Assembly: GCF_035920445.1 (NCBI RefSeq)
Contig: NZ_CP109162.1
Location: forward strand, 8,122,001-8,186,000
Source of the DNA: Nocardia sp. NBC_01730
GTDB lineage: Bacteria > Actinomycetota > Actinomycetes > Mycobacteriales > Mycobacteriaceae
Length of the DNA stretch: 64,000 nucleotides
Direction of reading: 5' to 3'
The notes under the pieces were generated by a model, which was not told where the DNA came from, did not search any database, and worked only from the letters and a program-made list of their open reading frames with translations. The stretch's first letter is position 1. Every line of letters starts with the position of its first letter. Below, one piece after another: positions 27,548 to 36,023 of the stretch. The position numbers were made by a program, and so were the translations under genes.

Positions 27548-28696
27548 ATGGGTAACTCCCCGGGTACGTCCAAAACCGGGCGATCGGATGAACCGCCGGT
27601 CCGCGACGCGACTCCGGAGGCGCCGACAGATCGGCAAAAGGCGCGGAGCGGCGGAGGAGCGGATGTGGATCCCGCGGTCGTCGACTTCGCCGTCGTCGGA
27701 AAGTGGATGGATGAGCAGGGGCTTCCCGCCGGCGATTTCGAGGACGTGACCGTGCTGGGTGGTGGAACGCAGAACATCATGCTTCGCTTCGTCCGTGGCG
27801 GCCGCGGGTATGTGCTGCGTCGGGGGCCGAAGCACTTGCGCGCCAGGAGCAACGACGTGATCCGGCGTGAGGCCCGCCTGCTCGGCGCGCTCAACGGCAC
27901 CGAGGTGCGCGCGCCCCGAGTGATCGCGGCCTGCCCCGACGAATCAGTGCTGGGCGCGGTCTTCTACCTGATGGAGCCGATCCACGGGTTCAACCCACAG
28001 AACGAGCTGCCCGAACCGCACGCGAGCGATCCGGAGATCCGCAGGCAGATGGGCCTGTCCGCGGTCGAGGCCGTCGCGCGGCTCGGTGCGCTGGACTACC
28101 AGGCGCTCGGCCTGGCCGATTACGGCAAGCCGGAGGGCTTTCTCGAGCGGCAGGTGCCGCGCTGGCTCGGCGAACTGGAGTCGTACTCGGTGAACGAGGG
28201 CTACCCGGGGCCGGAGATCCCCGGGGTGGAGCGGGTCGGGGAGTGGCTGGACCGTAACCGCCCCGCGCACTGGACGCCCGGGATCCTGCACGGCGACTGC
28301 CATCTGGCGAACATGATGTTCTCCTTCGACGGTCCGCAGGTCGCGGCGATGGTCGACTGGGAGATGTCCACGATCGGCGACCCGCTGCTCGACCTCGGCT
28401 GGCAGATCGCCACCCGGCCGGAGCCGGGTACCACCGGCGCGGCCCTGGTCGGCAAGCTCGGCGCGGTCGGCGGTCTGCCGACCCCGGAGGAGATGGTCGC
28501 GCACTACGGCCGGTTCTCCGATCGCGATCTGCGCGTTGTCCCTTGGTACACCGTGCTGGCCTGTTTCAAGCTCGGCATCGTCCTGGAGGGCACGCACGCC
28601 CGCGCGTTCGCGGGCAAGGCGCCCAAGCGGGTCGGCGACTTCCTGCACGCCATCACGCTGGAGCTTTTCGAGCGGGCGCAGCGCCTGATGGCATGA
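27548..28696 (+). CDS. Aminoglycoside-phosphotransferase-fold kinase
   Basis: A 382-aa protein of the APH/choline-kinase fold. The nucleotide-binding strand pair (VTVLGGGTQNIMLRF, YVLRRGP) is at residues about 73-100. The catalytic loop is ILHGDCHLANMMF (HGDxHxxN) and the metal-binding loop is MVDWEMSTIGDPLLDLGW. The acidic N-terminal 45 residues look disordered. Actinomycete members of this branch often sit with acyl-CoA or alcohol-dehydrogenase genes, as here. The substrate is unknown; antibiotic resistance should not be assumed. Confidence 0.82.
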   Translation: MGNSPGTSKTGRSDEPPVRDATPEAPTDRQKARSGGGADVDPAVVDFAVVGKWMDEQGLPAGDFEDVTVLGGGTQNIMLRFVRGGRGYVLRRGPKHLRARSNDVIRREARLLGALNGTEVRAPRVIAACPDESVLGAVFYLMEPIHGFNPQNELPEPHASDPEIRRQMGLSAVEAVARLGALDYQALGLADYGKPEGFLERQVPRWLGELESYSVNEGYPGPEIPGVERVGEWLDRNRPAHWTPGILHGDCHLANMMFSFDGPQVAAMVDWEMSTIGDPLLDLGWQIATRPEPGTTGAALVGKLGAVGGLPTPEEMVAHYGRFSDRDLRVVPWYTVLACFKLGIVLEGTHARAFAGKAPKRVGDFLHAITLELFERAQRLMA

Positions 28697-28767
28697 CCTT
28701 TCGGCTCAGGACTGGAACGCGTTCGGAGTGCTTGTTCGGCCATATCGCTGAATTTTCTGGCCGGTAC

Positions 28768-28781
28768 TAGAACGCGTTCCA
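28768..28781. promoter_or_regulatory. KstR-like operator before the NDMA-dependent ADH
   Basis: TAGAACGCGTTCCA is an exact match to the KstR consensus TnnAACnnGTTnnA. A second copy with one mismatch at the last base lies at 28713-28726. The exact copy is 61 nt before the ADH start. Confidence 0.6.
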
Positions 28782-28842
28782 TTTTTCTCGTACTGTGGGT
28801 GCAGTCACATATAAGCACGTGCATGCGAGAGGGTCGACAGGA

Positions 28843-29973
28843 ATGAAGACGAAGGGCGCGATCCTGTGGGGGATCGACCAGCCGTGGTCGGTGGAGGAGA
28901 TCGAGGTCGGTGACCCGGTCGCAGGCGAGGTGCAGATCCGGCTGGAAACGGCCGGCATGTGCCACTCCGACCACCACATCGTGACCGGTGCGACCCCGAT
29001 GCCCGCCTATCCCGTGATGGGCGGCCACGAGGGTGCGGGCGTGATCACGAAGCTGGGGCCGAATACCCCCGCCGACCTGCAGATCGGTGACCATGTGATC
29101 CTGTCGTTCATCCCTGCCTGCGGCCGCTGTCCGGCTTGCGTCTCCGGACGCATGGCGCTGTGCGACCTCGGCGCGGGCCTGCTGATGGGGCAGGCGATCA
29201 GCGACGGCACCTACCGGATCCAGGCACGCGGCGAGAACGTCATCCCGATGTGCTTGCTGGGCACCTTCGCGCCGTACATGACGGTGCACCACACCTCGGT
29301 GGTGAAGATCGATCCGAGTATTCCGTTCGAGGTGGCGTGCCTGGTCGGCTGCGGTGTCCCCACCGGCTTCGGCTCCGCCACCCACGTCGCCCAGGTGTCT
29401 CCCGGCGAGACGGTGGTGATCGCGGGCATCGGCGGCGTCGGCATGAGCGCGCTGCAGGGCGCTGTGCTCTCCGGGGCCTCGAAAGTCGTTGCCATCGACC
29501 CGAACCCGTGGAAACGTGAGCAGGCGCAGAAGTTCGGCGCCACGCACACCTACGAGAGCATGGCCGCGGCCATCATGCCGCTGATGGAGGCCACCGAGGG
29601 ACGGATGGCCGAGAACGTCATCCTCACCATGGGTGAGATGCACGGCGAGTACATCGAAGAGGGCCTCATCCTCACGGCCAAGGCGGGCACCGTGGTGGTC
29701 ACCGCGATGGGCCGGATGGACGAGAGCGACGTCAAGCTGAACAGCTTCCTGCTGTCCATGCTGCAGAAGACGGTGAAAGGCTGCATCTTCGGCGGCGGCA
29801 ACGCCCGCCAGGACGCGCCGCGCCTGCTCGCGCTGTACAAGTCCGGCCAACTCAACCTGGACGACATGGTGACCCGCAGCTACTCGCTGGAGGAGATCAA
29901 CCAGGGCTACCAGGACATGCTGGACGGCAAGAACATTCGCGGCATCATCAAGTACACCGAAGCAGACTGGTAG
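28843..29973 (+). CDS. NDMA-dependent alcohol dehydrogenase (zinc MDR family)
   Basis: A 376-aa medium-chain zinc dehydrogenase. Catalytic zinc ligands: Cys40 (AGMCHSD) and His62-Glu63 (GGHEGAG). The structural zinc site is the cysteine-rich lobe IPACGRCPACVSGRMALC. The nucleotide fold is seen at VVIAGIGGVGMSALQG. Members of this actinomycete type keep a tightly bound nicotinamide cofactor recycled by an artificial acceptor (NDMA) in vitro or a mycofactocin-type acceptor in vivo. The upstream KstR-like boxes suggest induction with steroid catabolism. ATG 28843 is the start that matches the family. Confidence 0.88.
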   Translation: MKTKGAILWGIDQPWSVEEIEVGDPVAGEVQIRLETAGMCHSDHHIVTGATPMPAYPVMGGHEGAGVITKLGPNTPADLQIGDHVILSFIPACGRCPACVSGRMALCDLGAGLLMGQAISDGTYRIQARGENVIPMCLLGTFAPYMTVHHTSVVKIDPSIPFEVACLVGCGVPTGFGSATHVAQVSPGETVVIAGIGGVGMSALQGAVLSGASKVVAIDPNPWKREQAQKFGATHTYESMAAAIMPLMEATEGRMAENVILTMGEMHGEYIEEGLILTAKAGTVVVTAMGRMDESDVKLNSFLLSMLQKTVKGCIFGGGNARQDAPRLLALYKSGQLNLDDMVTRSYSLEEINQGYQDMLDGKNIRGIIKYTEADW

Positions 29974-30209
29974 ACCGGATCAGCGCTGTTCGGCGAGCGG
30001 GGTGGCGTCTGTGCGATCAGGTCGTACGGGACCGGTTCGCCGAGGTCGAACCGTAGCGTCCCCCTCGCCCGCCAGGTGCGCTCGAATGCCACGTCGTCGT
30101 CCGGGATCGGGTATCGGCTGACATGCTGCTGCCGGCCCGCGAAGTGCATCTCGGGCTTGTCACGCATGGTGAGTCGATGGCAGCGGCGGGGTTCTCGTAG
30201 GCTCGCAGC

Positions 30210-31043
30210 GTGCGTTCACTTGAACAGATTCGGGAATGGCCGGTTCGGCACGCGGCGGCGGCGGTGGTCACCGTGGACGGCGGCACGGCGAGCGAGGGCG
30301 AGGTCGACCGGGTGTTCCCGCTCGCGTCGGTGACCAAGCCGTTGGTGGCCTACGCCGTGCTGGTCGCGGTGGAGGAGGGCGCGGTCGAACTGGACCAGCC
30401 CGCCGGGCCGCCGGGCGCCACGGTGCGCCACCTGCTGGCGCACGCGTCGGGACTCGCGTTCGACACCACCGATGTCCAGGCGGCCCCCGGTGCCCGCAGG
30501 ATCTACTCGAGTGCGGGCTTCGAGGTGCTCGCCGGGTTCGTCACCGAGCAGACCGGTATCGCGTTCGAGGAGTATCTGCGCGACGCGGTGTTCCAGCCGC
30601 TCGGCATGACGGCGTCAGTCCTCGCGGGCCCGGCCGGACACGCGGGCCGGTCCACCGCTGCCGACCTGACGCGTTTCGCGGCCGAATTGCTGGACCCGCA
30701 GTTGATCTCCGTCCAAACACACTCCGAGGCCACCTCGGTCCAATTCCCCGGACTCAATGGCGTGCTGCCCGGCTACGGCTCGCAACGCCCCAATGACTGG
30801 GGGCTCGGTGTCGAGATTCGCGACGGAAAGACGCCGCATTGGACCGGTGGCACGAACTCGCCACGCACGTATGGTCATTTCGGCCAATCCGGGACTTTTC
30901 TGTGGGTCGACCCGATCGCAGGGGTGGCATGCCTTGCGCTGAGCGACGAGAATTTCGGCGACTGGGCGCGTGCGGCCTGGCCGCCTTTCAGCGATGCCGT
31001 CATTGCGGAGGCGAAAGCCGCACGCAACACGATCGCAAAGTAA
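30210..31043 (+). CDS. Serine hydrolase of the beta-lactamase/class C family
   Basis: A 277-aa protein of the penicillin-binding-protein/beta-lactamase fold. The SxxK motif is ASVTKP (about residue 40) and the YxN-type motif is YSSAG. Near the end HFGQSGTFLWVDP holds the H-x-G-x-x-G box of class C hydrolases. There is no signal peptide, so it is cytoplasmic and more likely an esterase or amidase than a resistance enzyme. Start GTG 30210. Confidence 0.82.
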   Translation: MRSLEQIREWPVRHAAAAVVTVDGGTASEGEVDRVFPLASVTKPLVAYAVLVAVEEGAVELDQPAGPPGATVRHLLAHASGLAFDTTDVQAAPGARRIYSSAGFEVLAGFVTEQTGIAFEEYLRDAVFQPLGMTASVLAGPAGHAGRSTAADLTRFAAELLDPQLISVQTHSEATSVQFPGLNGVLPGYGSQRPNDWGLGVEIRDGKTPHWTGGTNSPRTYGHFGQSGTFLWVDPIAGVACLALSDENFGDWARAAWPPFSDAVIAEAKAARNTIAK

Positions 31044-31138
31044 CACGTGTAACTTCGGGCACTCCAGTACACTCGGGCAACGCCAGTTCGACGAGTCGTT
31101 GGGGAAGACGTTCCTCGTCGAAGCTGGAGGTATTGGTG

Positions 31139-31672
31139 GTGCGAGCATCGAGTCAGTTCGCGGATGCGACGGCGGGTGTGGTCTACATCCACTCGTCGCC
31201 TGCCGCGCTGTGCCCGCATGTCGAGTGGGCACTCACCTCGACCCTCGGCTCCCCGGCAAAACTGCGTTGGACCGCACAACCGGCCGACGGCCAACTGCGC
31301 GCAACCAGCGACTGGATCGGTCCCGTCGGTACCGCCTCCCGGATCGCCCAATCGTTGCGCTCCTGGCCGGTGCTGCGTTTCGAGGTGACCGAGGACCCCA
31401 GCGACGGCGTGGACGGCGAGCGCTACAGTTTCGTCCCCGGCCTGGGTCTGTGGCACGGTTCCACCAGCGCCAACGGCGACGTCACCATCGGTGAGATGCG
31501 CTTGCGCGCGATGCTGCAGGCCACCCGCGAACTCGGCAAGTACTCCTCCTACGACCTGGCCGCGGAAATCGACCGCGCCCTCGGCACCGACTGGGACGAG
31601 GACCTCGAAATCTACCGCTACGGAACCGAGTCCGGCGCCGAGGTCACCTGGCTGCGTCGCGACGTGGGATAG
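31139..31672 (+). CDS. DUF3145 family protein
   Basis: A 177-aa protein matching the actinobacterial DUF3145 family almost end to end: FADATAGVVYIHSSPAALCP, HVEWALTSTLG, RSWPVLRFEVTEDPSDGVDG, SANGDVTIGEMRLRAM. GTG 31139 lies 8 nt after GGAGG; GTG 31136 is an alternative. The family is conserved in mycobacteria and relatives and is of unknown function. Confidence 0.88.
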   Translation: MRASSQFADATAGVVYIHSSPAALCPHVEWALTSTLGSPAKLRWTAQPADGQLRATSDWIGPVGTASRIAQSLRSWPVLRFEVTEDPSDGVDGERYSFVPGLGLWHGSTSANGDVTIGEMRLRAMLQATRELGKYSSYDLAAEIDRALGTDWDEDLEIYRYGTESGAEVTWLRRDVG

Positions 31673-31733
31673 ACGTAATCACGCGATCCGTGCGCGCCGT
31701 CGAACTACCTCCCTGCCAAGAATTCTCGACGAG

Positions 31734-32042
31734 CTACCAATCTCCGGGCAAGGAGCGGTGGACCCGGTCCAATGCTTCGGGAGTGCGTGCCCGGACAAAC
31801 AGCCATCCTGCTCGGTCCACGCGCAACAGAACATCCGGGCCCGCGAACCAGCGAATCCCGGCACCAGCCTGGGACCGAGGATATTCCGGTATCGGCAGCC
31901 ACGAATACAGCTGCTCCAACCCGGCCTCATCGGTGAGGAAGTGACGATGTCGGAAAACACGCGAAAGATGTCGGTTCCGACGCTTATTCTCCATCGACGC
32001 TCGACGTACCGTTCTTGTCAGGGCCTCAGCGGGCCACCCCAA
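31734..32042 (-). CDS. Possible small protein or gene remnant
   Basis: A 102-codon frame whose second half looks like a real protein end: DEAGLEQLYSWLPIPEYPRS, GPDVLLRVDRAGWLFVRART, LDRVHRSLPGDW. The first third has weaker codon use, and the start is uncertain. It could be the tail of a lost gene. No family recognised. Confidence 0.3.
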   Translation of the reverse strand: MGWPAEALTRTVRRASMENKRRNRHLSRVFRHRHFLTDEAGLEQLYSWLPIPEYPRSQAGAGIRWFAGPDVLLRVDRAGWLFVRARTPEALDRVHRSLPGDW

Positions 32043-32627
32043 GACGGTTCCGCGACCTTCAATTGAACAGATGAGGTAGCGAGACCGCTACATCTATGAA
32101 CAGTCCCGCATCCAGCAATGGCGCTGGAAGGGCCACCAACGACGTCGGCCCGTCAGCGGGAACTGAATCGAGAGGGCTGGCGAGCTGCAAACGGAAGATC
32201 CGGAAGCGGCCGCACGCCACTCCAATGGGCCGCGATGCCGACGCGTTCGTACAGGGCGCGAGCATTGTCACGCAGCCCGAAGGCGGTCTTCGCGCAGTAT
32301 CTCGCGGATGTGAGTGCATCCACCGCGCGACACACTCCGGCCATCCGGGATCGCCGTTGTCGACGCCGTGCGCGCGTGTGCCGGACCTGCGCGACGCCCG
32401 GTAGGGCTGCGGACTATTGCTGAGACACGCACCACCGAGCACGACGGGGCGACCGCTATCTGGTGCGTGTGCGATGGCGTGATTCACCTGCTGCGCGTGC
32501 GCTACTCGCATAGTACCGGCGCCGAATTTCCGTCGGCGCCGACGCGGTGACCGTTATCCCCGGCGACGCCACCGGGCTGCCTCGCCTTCCGTGCGAGCGT
32601 CTGTACCTAGAACCTTGACCACGCACA

Positions 32628-32676
32628 CCCGCGAGGCAAGCGACCCCGTCGTCAGCGGGGTCGCTTGCCTCGCGGG
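32628..32676. terminator. Very stable hairpin
   Basis: Perfect 21-bp arms (32628-32648 and 32656-32676) around a 7-nt loop. No T run follows. It could insulate the gene at 32938 from upstream transcription or be the end of a lost mobile element. Confidence 0.5.
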
Positions 32677-32937
32677 CAGGGTCGGTGAGGACGCCGATGA
32701 GGACGAGATGGCCGGAACGGTGGTCTGCTCACCCGCCGACGCACTTCGGGCGTCTTGGAAGCGGGCCAGTGTGGCGAGTGGGCGAAATGCGGCGGCGTGC
32801 CGTTCCCAAGTGCGGCTATCCTTTTGAGCACCCTGGGATACGGGTGCCCTGCGCAACCGCAAGCCTGGCCGATAGGGAGGCGTGGTGGTTGGGGGGACTG
32901 CTTATACGTTCTTGACAAGGGGAGTGCGATTCTCAGG

Positions 32938-33954
32938 ATGAAGATTCTGGTTGTAGGTTCATTCCGTGATCAATCGGATGAAAATTTGAATGACTTCAGG
33001 TCCGCTTGTAGAGCGCTGGGTAGCGTCTTGGCGCGACAAAACCATAGGGTGATACTCTGTTCGACAAGTGAGTCCACGGCCGACAGATATGTTCTGGAAG
33101 GAATGGATCAAACTGCTGAAGTGGCGCGGGTAATTTTCTATAGATTGGATCGGGGTCTCGCGGATCCGCTAGCGGATCGAGTGACGGCAGAGTTGTTCGG
33201 TTCACTGAACAATGTAGAAATCGACCAGCGCTACGTGGATGGGGGCTGGCGAGTAGTTCATCTGAAATCAATTAACGAGGCTGATTTAGTTATCTCACTC
33301 GCCGGGACGGAGCGAGGCACCGGAACGGTAATATACTCTGCCGAAGCCCTCGGGAAGCCGGTGTTCGTAGTCCCGATATTCGGTGGAGCATCGGAACATG
33401 CATGGCGAGACTTCAAGCGGTTCTACACGTCTGAAGAGGTAGCGGTGCTCCAGAGGCCTTGGCGAGAGAGTGGGACGTGGGCCGGTGAGCTGCTCGATGC
33501 TGCGGTGGATTTTGCCCGACGTAATCCGATTGCCAAAGTTCGAGCTTCGGATGCTGTGTCTTCTGTGATTGTCAGTTTGAGTTTGGTTGTCGGATGGATA
33601 GCGGCTTTACTGAGAGTGGACGGGGGTCTGATTCCCCCTCTTGTATGGGCGTATGCAATGATATTGTTCGCTACGTATTTGGGTGTCATGCTGCGGCATT
33701 CGATAGCTTCGGGAAGATATGATTGGCGCCGACGTCTCTATGACTTCTTTCAGGCGATACTGGTCTCATTTGCGGTGTTCATATTGGCAGAAGGTGTGAA
33801 TGTCTTTGTCACTGATAAAGGAATCCTGCTCGATCGGGAAAGCGTCCGGCTGGTCGGATGGAGGTTATCTGTTATAGGGTTTTTCGGCGGGTTTTTGCTG
33901 GACGAGTACATCAAATCGTTGGAAAAGCGTGCAAGGAAAGCTCTAGAGGGATAG
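32938..33954 (+). CDS. SLOG-like sensor domain fused to four membrane helices (candidate defence effector)
   Basis: A 338-aa protein. Residues 1-150 form a Rossmann-like domain: MKILVVGSFRD, then RVILCSTSES, EADLVISLAGTERGTGTVIY and ALGKPVFVVPIFGG, a pattern of the SLOG/LOG nucleotide-binding superfamily. Residues about 206-226, 231-252, 268-290 and 308-323 are membrane helices, followed by a basic tail. SLOG domains sense nucleotide signals in conflict systems, often joined to membrane effectors that kill or arrest an infected cell. Codon use is clearly AT-richer than neighbours, a sign of transfer. Start ATG 32938. A housekeeping role cannot be excluded. Confidence 0.65.
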   Translation: MKILVVGSFRDQSDENLNDFRSACRALGSVLARQNHRVILCSTSESTADRYVLEGMDQTAEVARVIFYRLDRGLADPLADRVTAELFGSLNNVEIDQRYVDGGWRVVHLKSINEADLVISLAGTERGTGTVIYSAEALGKPVFVVPIFGGASEHAWRDFKRFYTSEEVAVLQRPWRESGTWAGELLDAAVDFARRNPIAKVRASDAVSSVIVSLSLVVGWIAALLRVDGGLIPPLVWAYAMILFATYLGVMLRHSIASGRYDWRRRLYDFFQAILVSFAVFILAEGVNVFVTDKGILLDRESVRLVGWRLSVIGFFGGFLLDEYIKSLEKRARKALEG

Positions 33955-34115
33955 GTGGGATTCCCGAGCTGCGGGGTGCCGGGGATGGCGCCCCATTCCC
34001 CCTGAGGTCTGGTCGTGGCTGTGCTGGCGACTGCTGGACAGACTCGCGATGGTGATCAGGGGTTCGGTGGGCCCGCAGTTCATCGAAGGCCGCGAGAGCG
34101 CGCGAATCGGACGTT

Positions 34116-34664
34116 TCACAGTTGCGGGCGCAAGAGGTGTTCTCCCGCAAGTTGGACCACTTCGCGTTTGGTGTACCCAGGGTGGTCCGCGACGATGAAG
34201 TGGCGGCCGATCGCGAGCGCGAACGCCAGGGTGCTGCGTGCCTCGATCTCGTCGGGGTCGGTGATGAAGGCGCCGAACATCTTCCGTAGGAACTGCATCC
34301 GCTCGTTGTCGATGCGCCGCAGGCGCGTCGCGACGGACTGGTCGCGGTGGGCCCAGGCCCTGATCGCGAGATCGATCCGGTGAAGGTCTTCCGAGAAGGT
34401 CAGTCGGCCGGCGCGCCGGATTCTGTCGGCGGCGTCGCCGCCGTCAGCGTCGGCCTGGGCGATGACGTCTTTGGTGGAGCGGCGTTCCCACTCGTCGAGC
34501 ATTTCCGTGAGGAACGCGGGACGGCCATCGAAGTGCCCATAGAACCCGCCCTTCGTCACGCCGAGCTCGGTGGCGAGCGTTTCGACGCGGACTGCGTCGG
34601 GTCCTCCCCGTGCGAGGGCTTCGAGGCCCGCGTCTATCCAGCGGGCTCGTGTTGTGCGGGGCAC
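34116..34664 (-). CDS. TetR-family regulator
   Basis: A protein of about 182 aa with a TetR HTH (VRVETLATELGVTKGGFYGHF) and a helical ligand domain (FLTEMLDEWERRS, RRIDNERMQFLRKMFG, FALAIGRHFIVADH). The start is uncertain: GTG 34664 gives a normal TetR N-terminus, but the only good ribosome site (GGAGG) is farther upstream without an in-frame start codon. It is divergent from the DUF2867 gene and a long palindrome lies between. Confidence 0.8.
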   Translation of the reverse strand: MPRTTRARWIDAGLEALARGGPDAVRVETLATELGVTKGGFYGHFDGRPAFLTEMLDEWERRSTKDVIAQADADGGDAADRIRRAGRLTFSEDLHRIDLAIRAWAHRDQSVATRLRRIDNERMQFLRKMFGAFITDPDEIEARSTLAFALAIGRHFIVADHPGYTKREVVQLAGEHLLRPQL

Positions 34665-34703
34665 GGCAGGAATCGGGACACCTCCATTGAGCGCATTGAA
34701 TTT

Positions 34704-34740
34704 ATACGATACCGTACATATGAAATGTACGGCACCGTAT
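34704..34740. promoter_or_regulatory. TetR operator between the divergent genes
   Basis: Imperfect inverted repeat, arms ATACGATACCGTACAT (34704-34719) and ATGTACGGCACCGTAT (34725-34740), two mismatches, 5-nt centre. Within each arm there is also a partial TACnGTA-like symmetry. Confidence 0.6.
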
Positions 34741-34757
34741 AGATGAGGGGTCAACTC

Positions 34758-35372
34758 ATGCCGCGACTCGCAAAGACCACCTACACCGAGCAGTCGTGGC
34801 GCATCCACGAACTGACAAGCGACTTCTCGGTCGAGGACGTGTGGGCGTTCCGCACTCCCGGAGCCGGGCCTGACGACTTCCCGGCGATGCTCGCGGCGAT
34901 GCGAGCCGCTGGTGGACCCGTGCAGCAGGCGTGGCCGGTGCGGTTCCTGTTCGCCGTGCGGTGGAAGCTCGGTGCGCTCCTCGGCTGGGACAAACCGTCA
35001 GCGGGCATCGGTGCGCGGGTTGCCTCGCTGCGCGACCGCCTGCCTGGCGACGTCCGCGCCGCTTCCCGCGGTCCGGACAACGAGGGCATGCCCCTCGATG
35101 CGGTCTACGAGCTCGATAAGGAGTCCGCTCGCGAGCTTGCCAACAAGACGGTGCACACCGTGATGCATCTCGGCTGGGTTCGAGGAGCGAACGGCGAATA
35201 TGAGCTGCGGATGGCCGTCCTCGTCAAGCCCAACGGGTGGTTCGGGCGGCTCTACATGGCCGCCATCGCCCCGTTCCGATACCTCATCGTCTACCCGGCC
35301 CTGACCCGGCAATGGGAACGAGCCTGGTGCGACCGCGATCATGCAGCCGAGTGTGAAGAAGAGAGGTCATGA
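34758..35372 (+). CDS. DUF2867 family protein
   Basis: A 204-aa protein fitting DUF2867: WRIHELTSDFSVEDVWAFRT, WPVRFLFAVRWKLGALLGWD, NKTVHTVMHLGWV, and the closing GWFGRLYMAAIAPFRYLIVY with a tryptophan-rich tail. The start ATG 34758 has GAGGGG 7 nt upstream. Its stop overlaps the next gene in ATGA form. With the divergent TetR and the DUF6463 gene it makes a familiar actinomycete set, probably induced by an unknown small molecule. Confidence 0.75.
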   Translation: MPRLAKTTYTEQSWRIHELTSDFSVEDVWAFRTPGAGPDDFPAMLAAMRAAGGPVQQAWPVRFLFAVRWKLGALLGWDKPSAGIGARVASLRDRLPGDVRAASRGPDNEGMPLDAVYELDKESARELANKTVHTVMHLGWVRGANGEYELRMAVLVKPNGWFGRLYMAAIAPFRYLIVYPALTRQWERAWCDRDHAAECEEERS

Positions 35373-35826
35373 TGAACTCCGGAAAGCATTTGCTCCGCTG
35401 GGCGAGCGGGATCATGCTCGTGCTGGGAGTAGGGCACTTATCTTTGCTGGCGCTCGTCGCTTGGTCGGACATCACCGCTGGGTGGATCGGGGCATGTGGG
35501 CAGCCGTCCCGCTCGTGCTCGCGGATGGAGACGCAATTCGGTCGGTGGAGTCCCTGCAGAATGAAGTCACCTTCTGGGGCGGTCCTGGAAGTTTCGCCGT
35601 GCCCCTGATTCTCTTGGGTTGCCTGACATGGCATCTCGCTGGACGTGGGGTCGCTGTGCCCGCCGGGATCGGCTGGGGCCTCGCGGCGTGGTGTGTGTTG
35701 GGCGGCGTCCTTCTTGTGCCGTCCCCGTTCTTCGCCGGGATCATCTCCGGGGCACTCATCGTCTTGGCGGCCCGAAAGGATGATCGGTCGCGAGCAGCCC
35801 GAGGCCGGGAGAGGGACATGGTGTGA
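35369..35826 (+). pseudogene. DUF6463-like membrane protein broken by a frameshift
   Basis: Begins with ATGA overlap to the DUF2867 gene. Frame 1 reads MMNSGKHLLRWASGIMLVLG and GHLSLLALVAW. At about 35485 the meaningful sequence moves to another frame: VDRGMWAAVPLVLADGD, SLQNEVTFWGGPGSFAVPLI, LAGRGVAVPAGIGWGLAAWC, SPFFAGIISGALIVLAARK. Together they make a four-helix membrane protein of about 145 aa. A single-base indel is the simplest cause; it may be a real mutation or an assembly error. Confidence 0.7.
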
Positions 35827-35981
35827 TTCGCGCCCGCCGGCGGCGGTTGTGGGGCCCATCTCTTGTGCTGCCAGTGCGGCTGAGGCAAGTATCCGAGGTC
35901 GGGTAGTCGGCCGGGTCCGAGCCGGGAAGCCGACGACGCGGATGAGCTGAATGCCTGGTTGCACAGTAGATAATTTCAAAT

Positions 35982-35992
35982 GATACCGTATC
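35982..35992. promoter_or_regulatory. Short palindrome before the MarR gene
   Basis: GATACCGTATC, an 11-bp palindrome in an AT-rich stretch about 30 nt before the MarR start; likely MarR operator. Confidence 0.35.
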
Positions 35993-36023
35993 GAGTGATA
36001 TTAATTTCTGGTAAGGTCGCCTC

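Larger units (their letters stand above)
31673..32937. other. Gene-poor stretch with decayed sequence
   Basis: About 1.26 kb with no solid gene. It holds a minus-strand protein-like frame (31734-32042) and the hairpin at 32628-32676. It is the left border of the AT-richer gene at 32938 and may be an insertion hotspot. Confidence 0.45.

Noticed and set aside
29907..30167. Minus-strand frame of 86 codons after the ADH gene
   Set aside because: The part over 29990-30167 looks somewhat protein-like, but it overlaps the ADH end, lacks a ribosome site and matches nothing I know.
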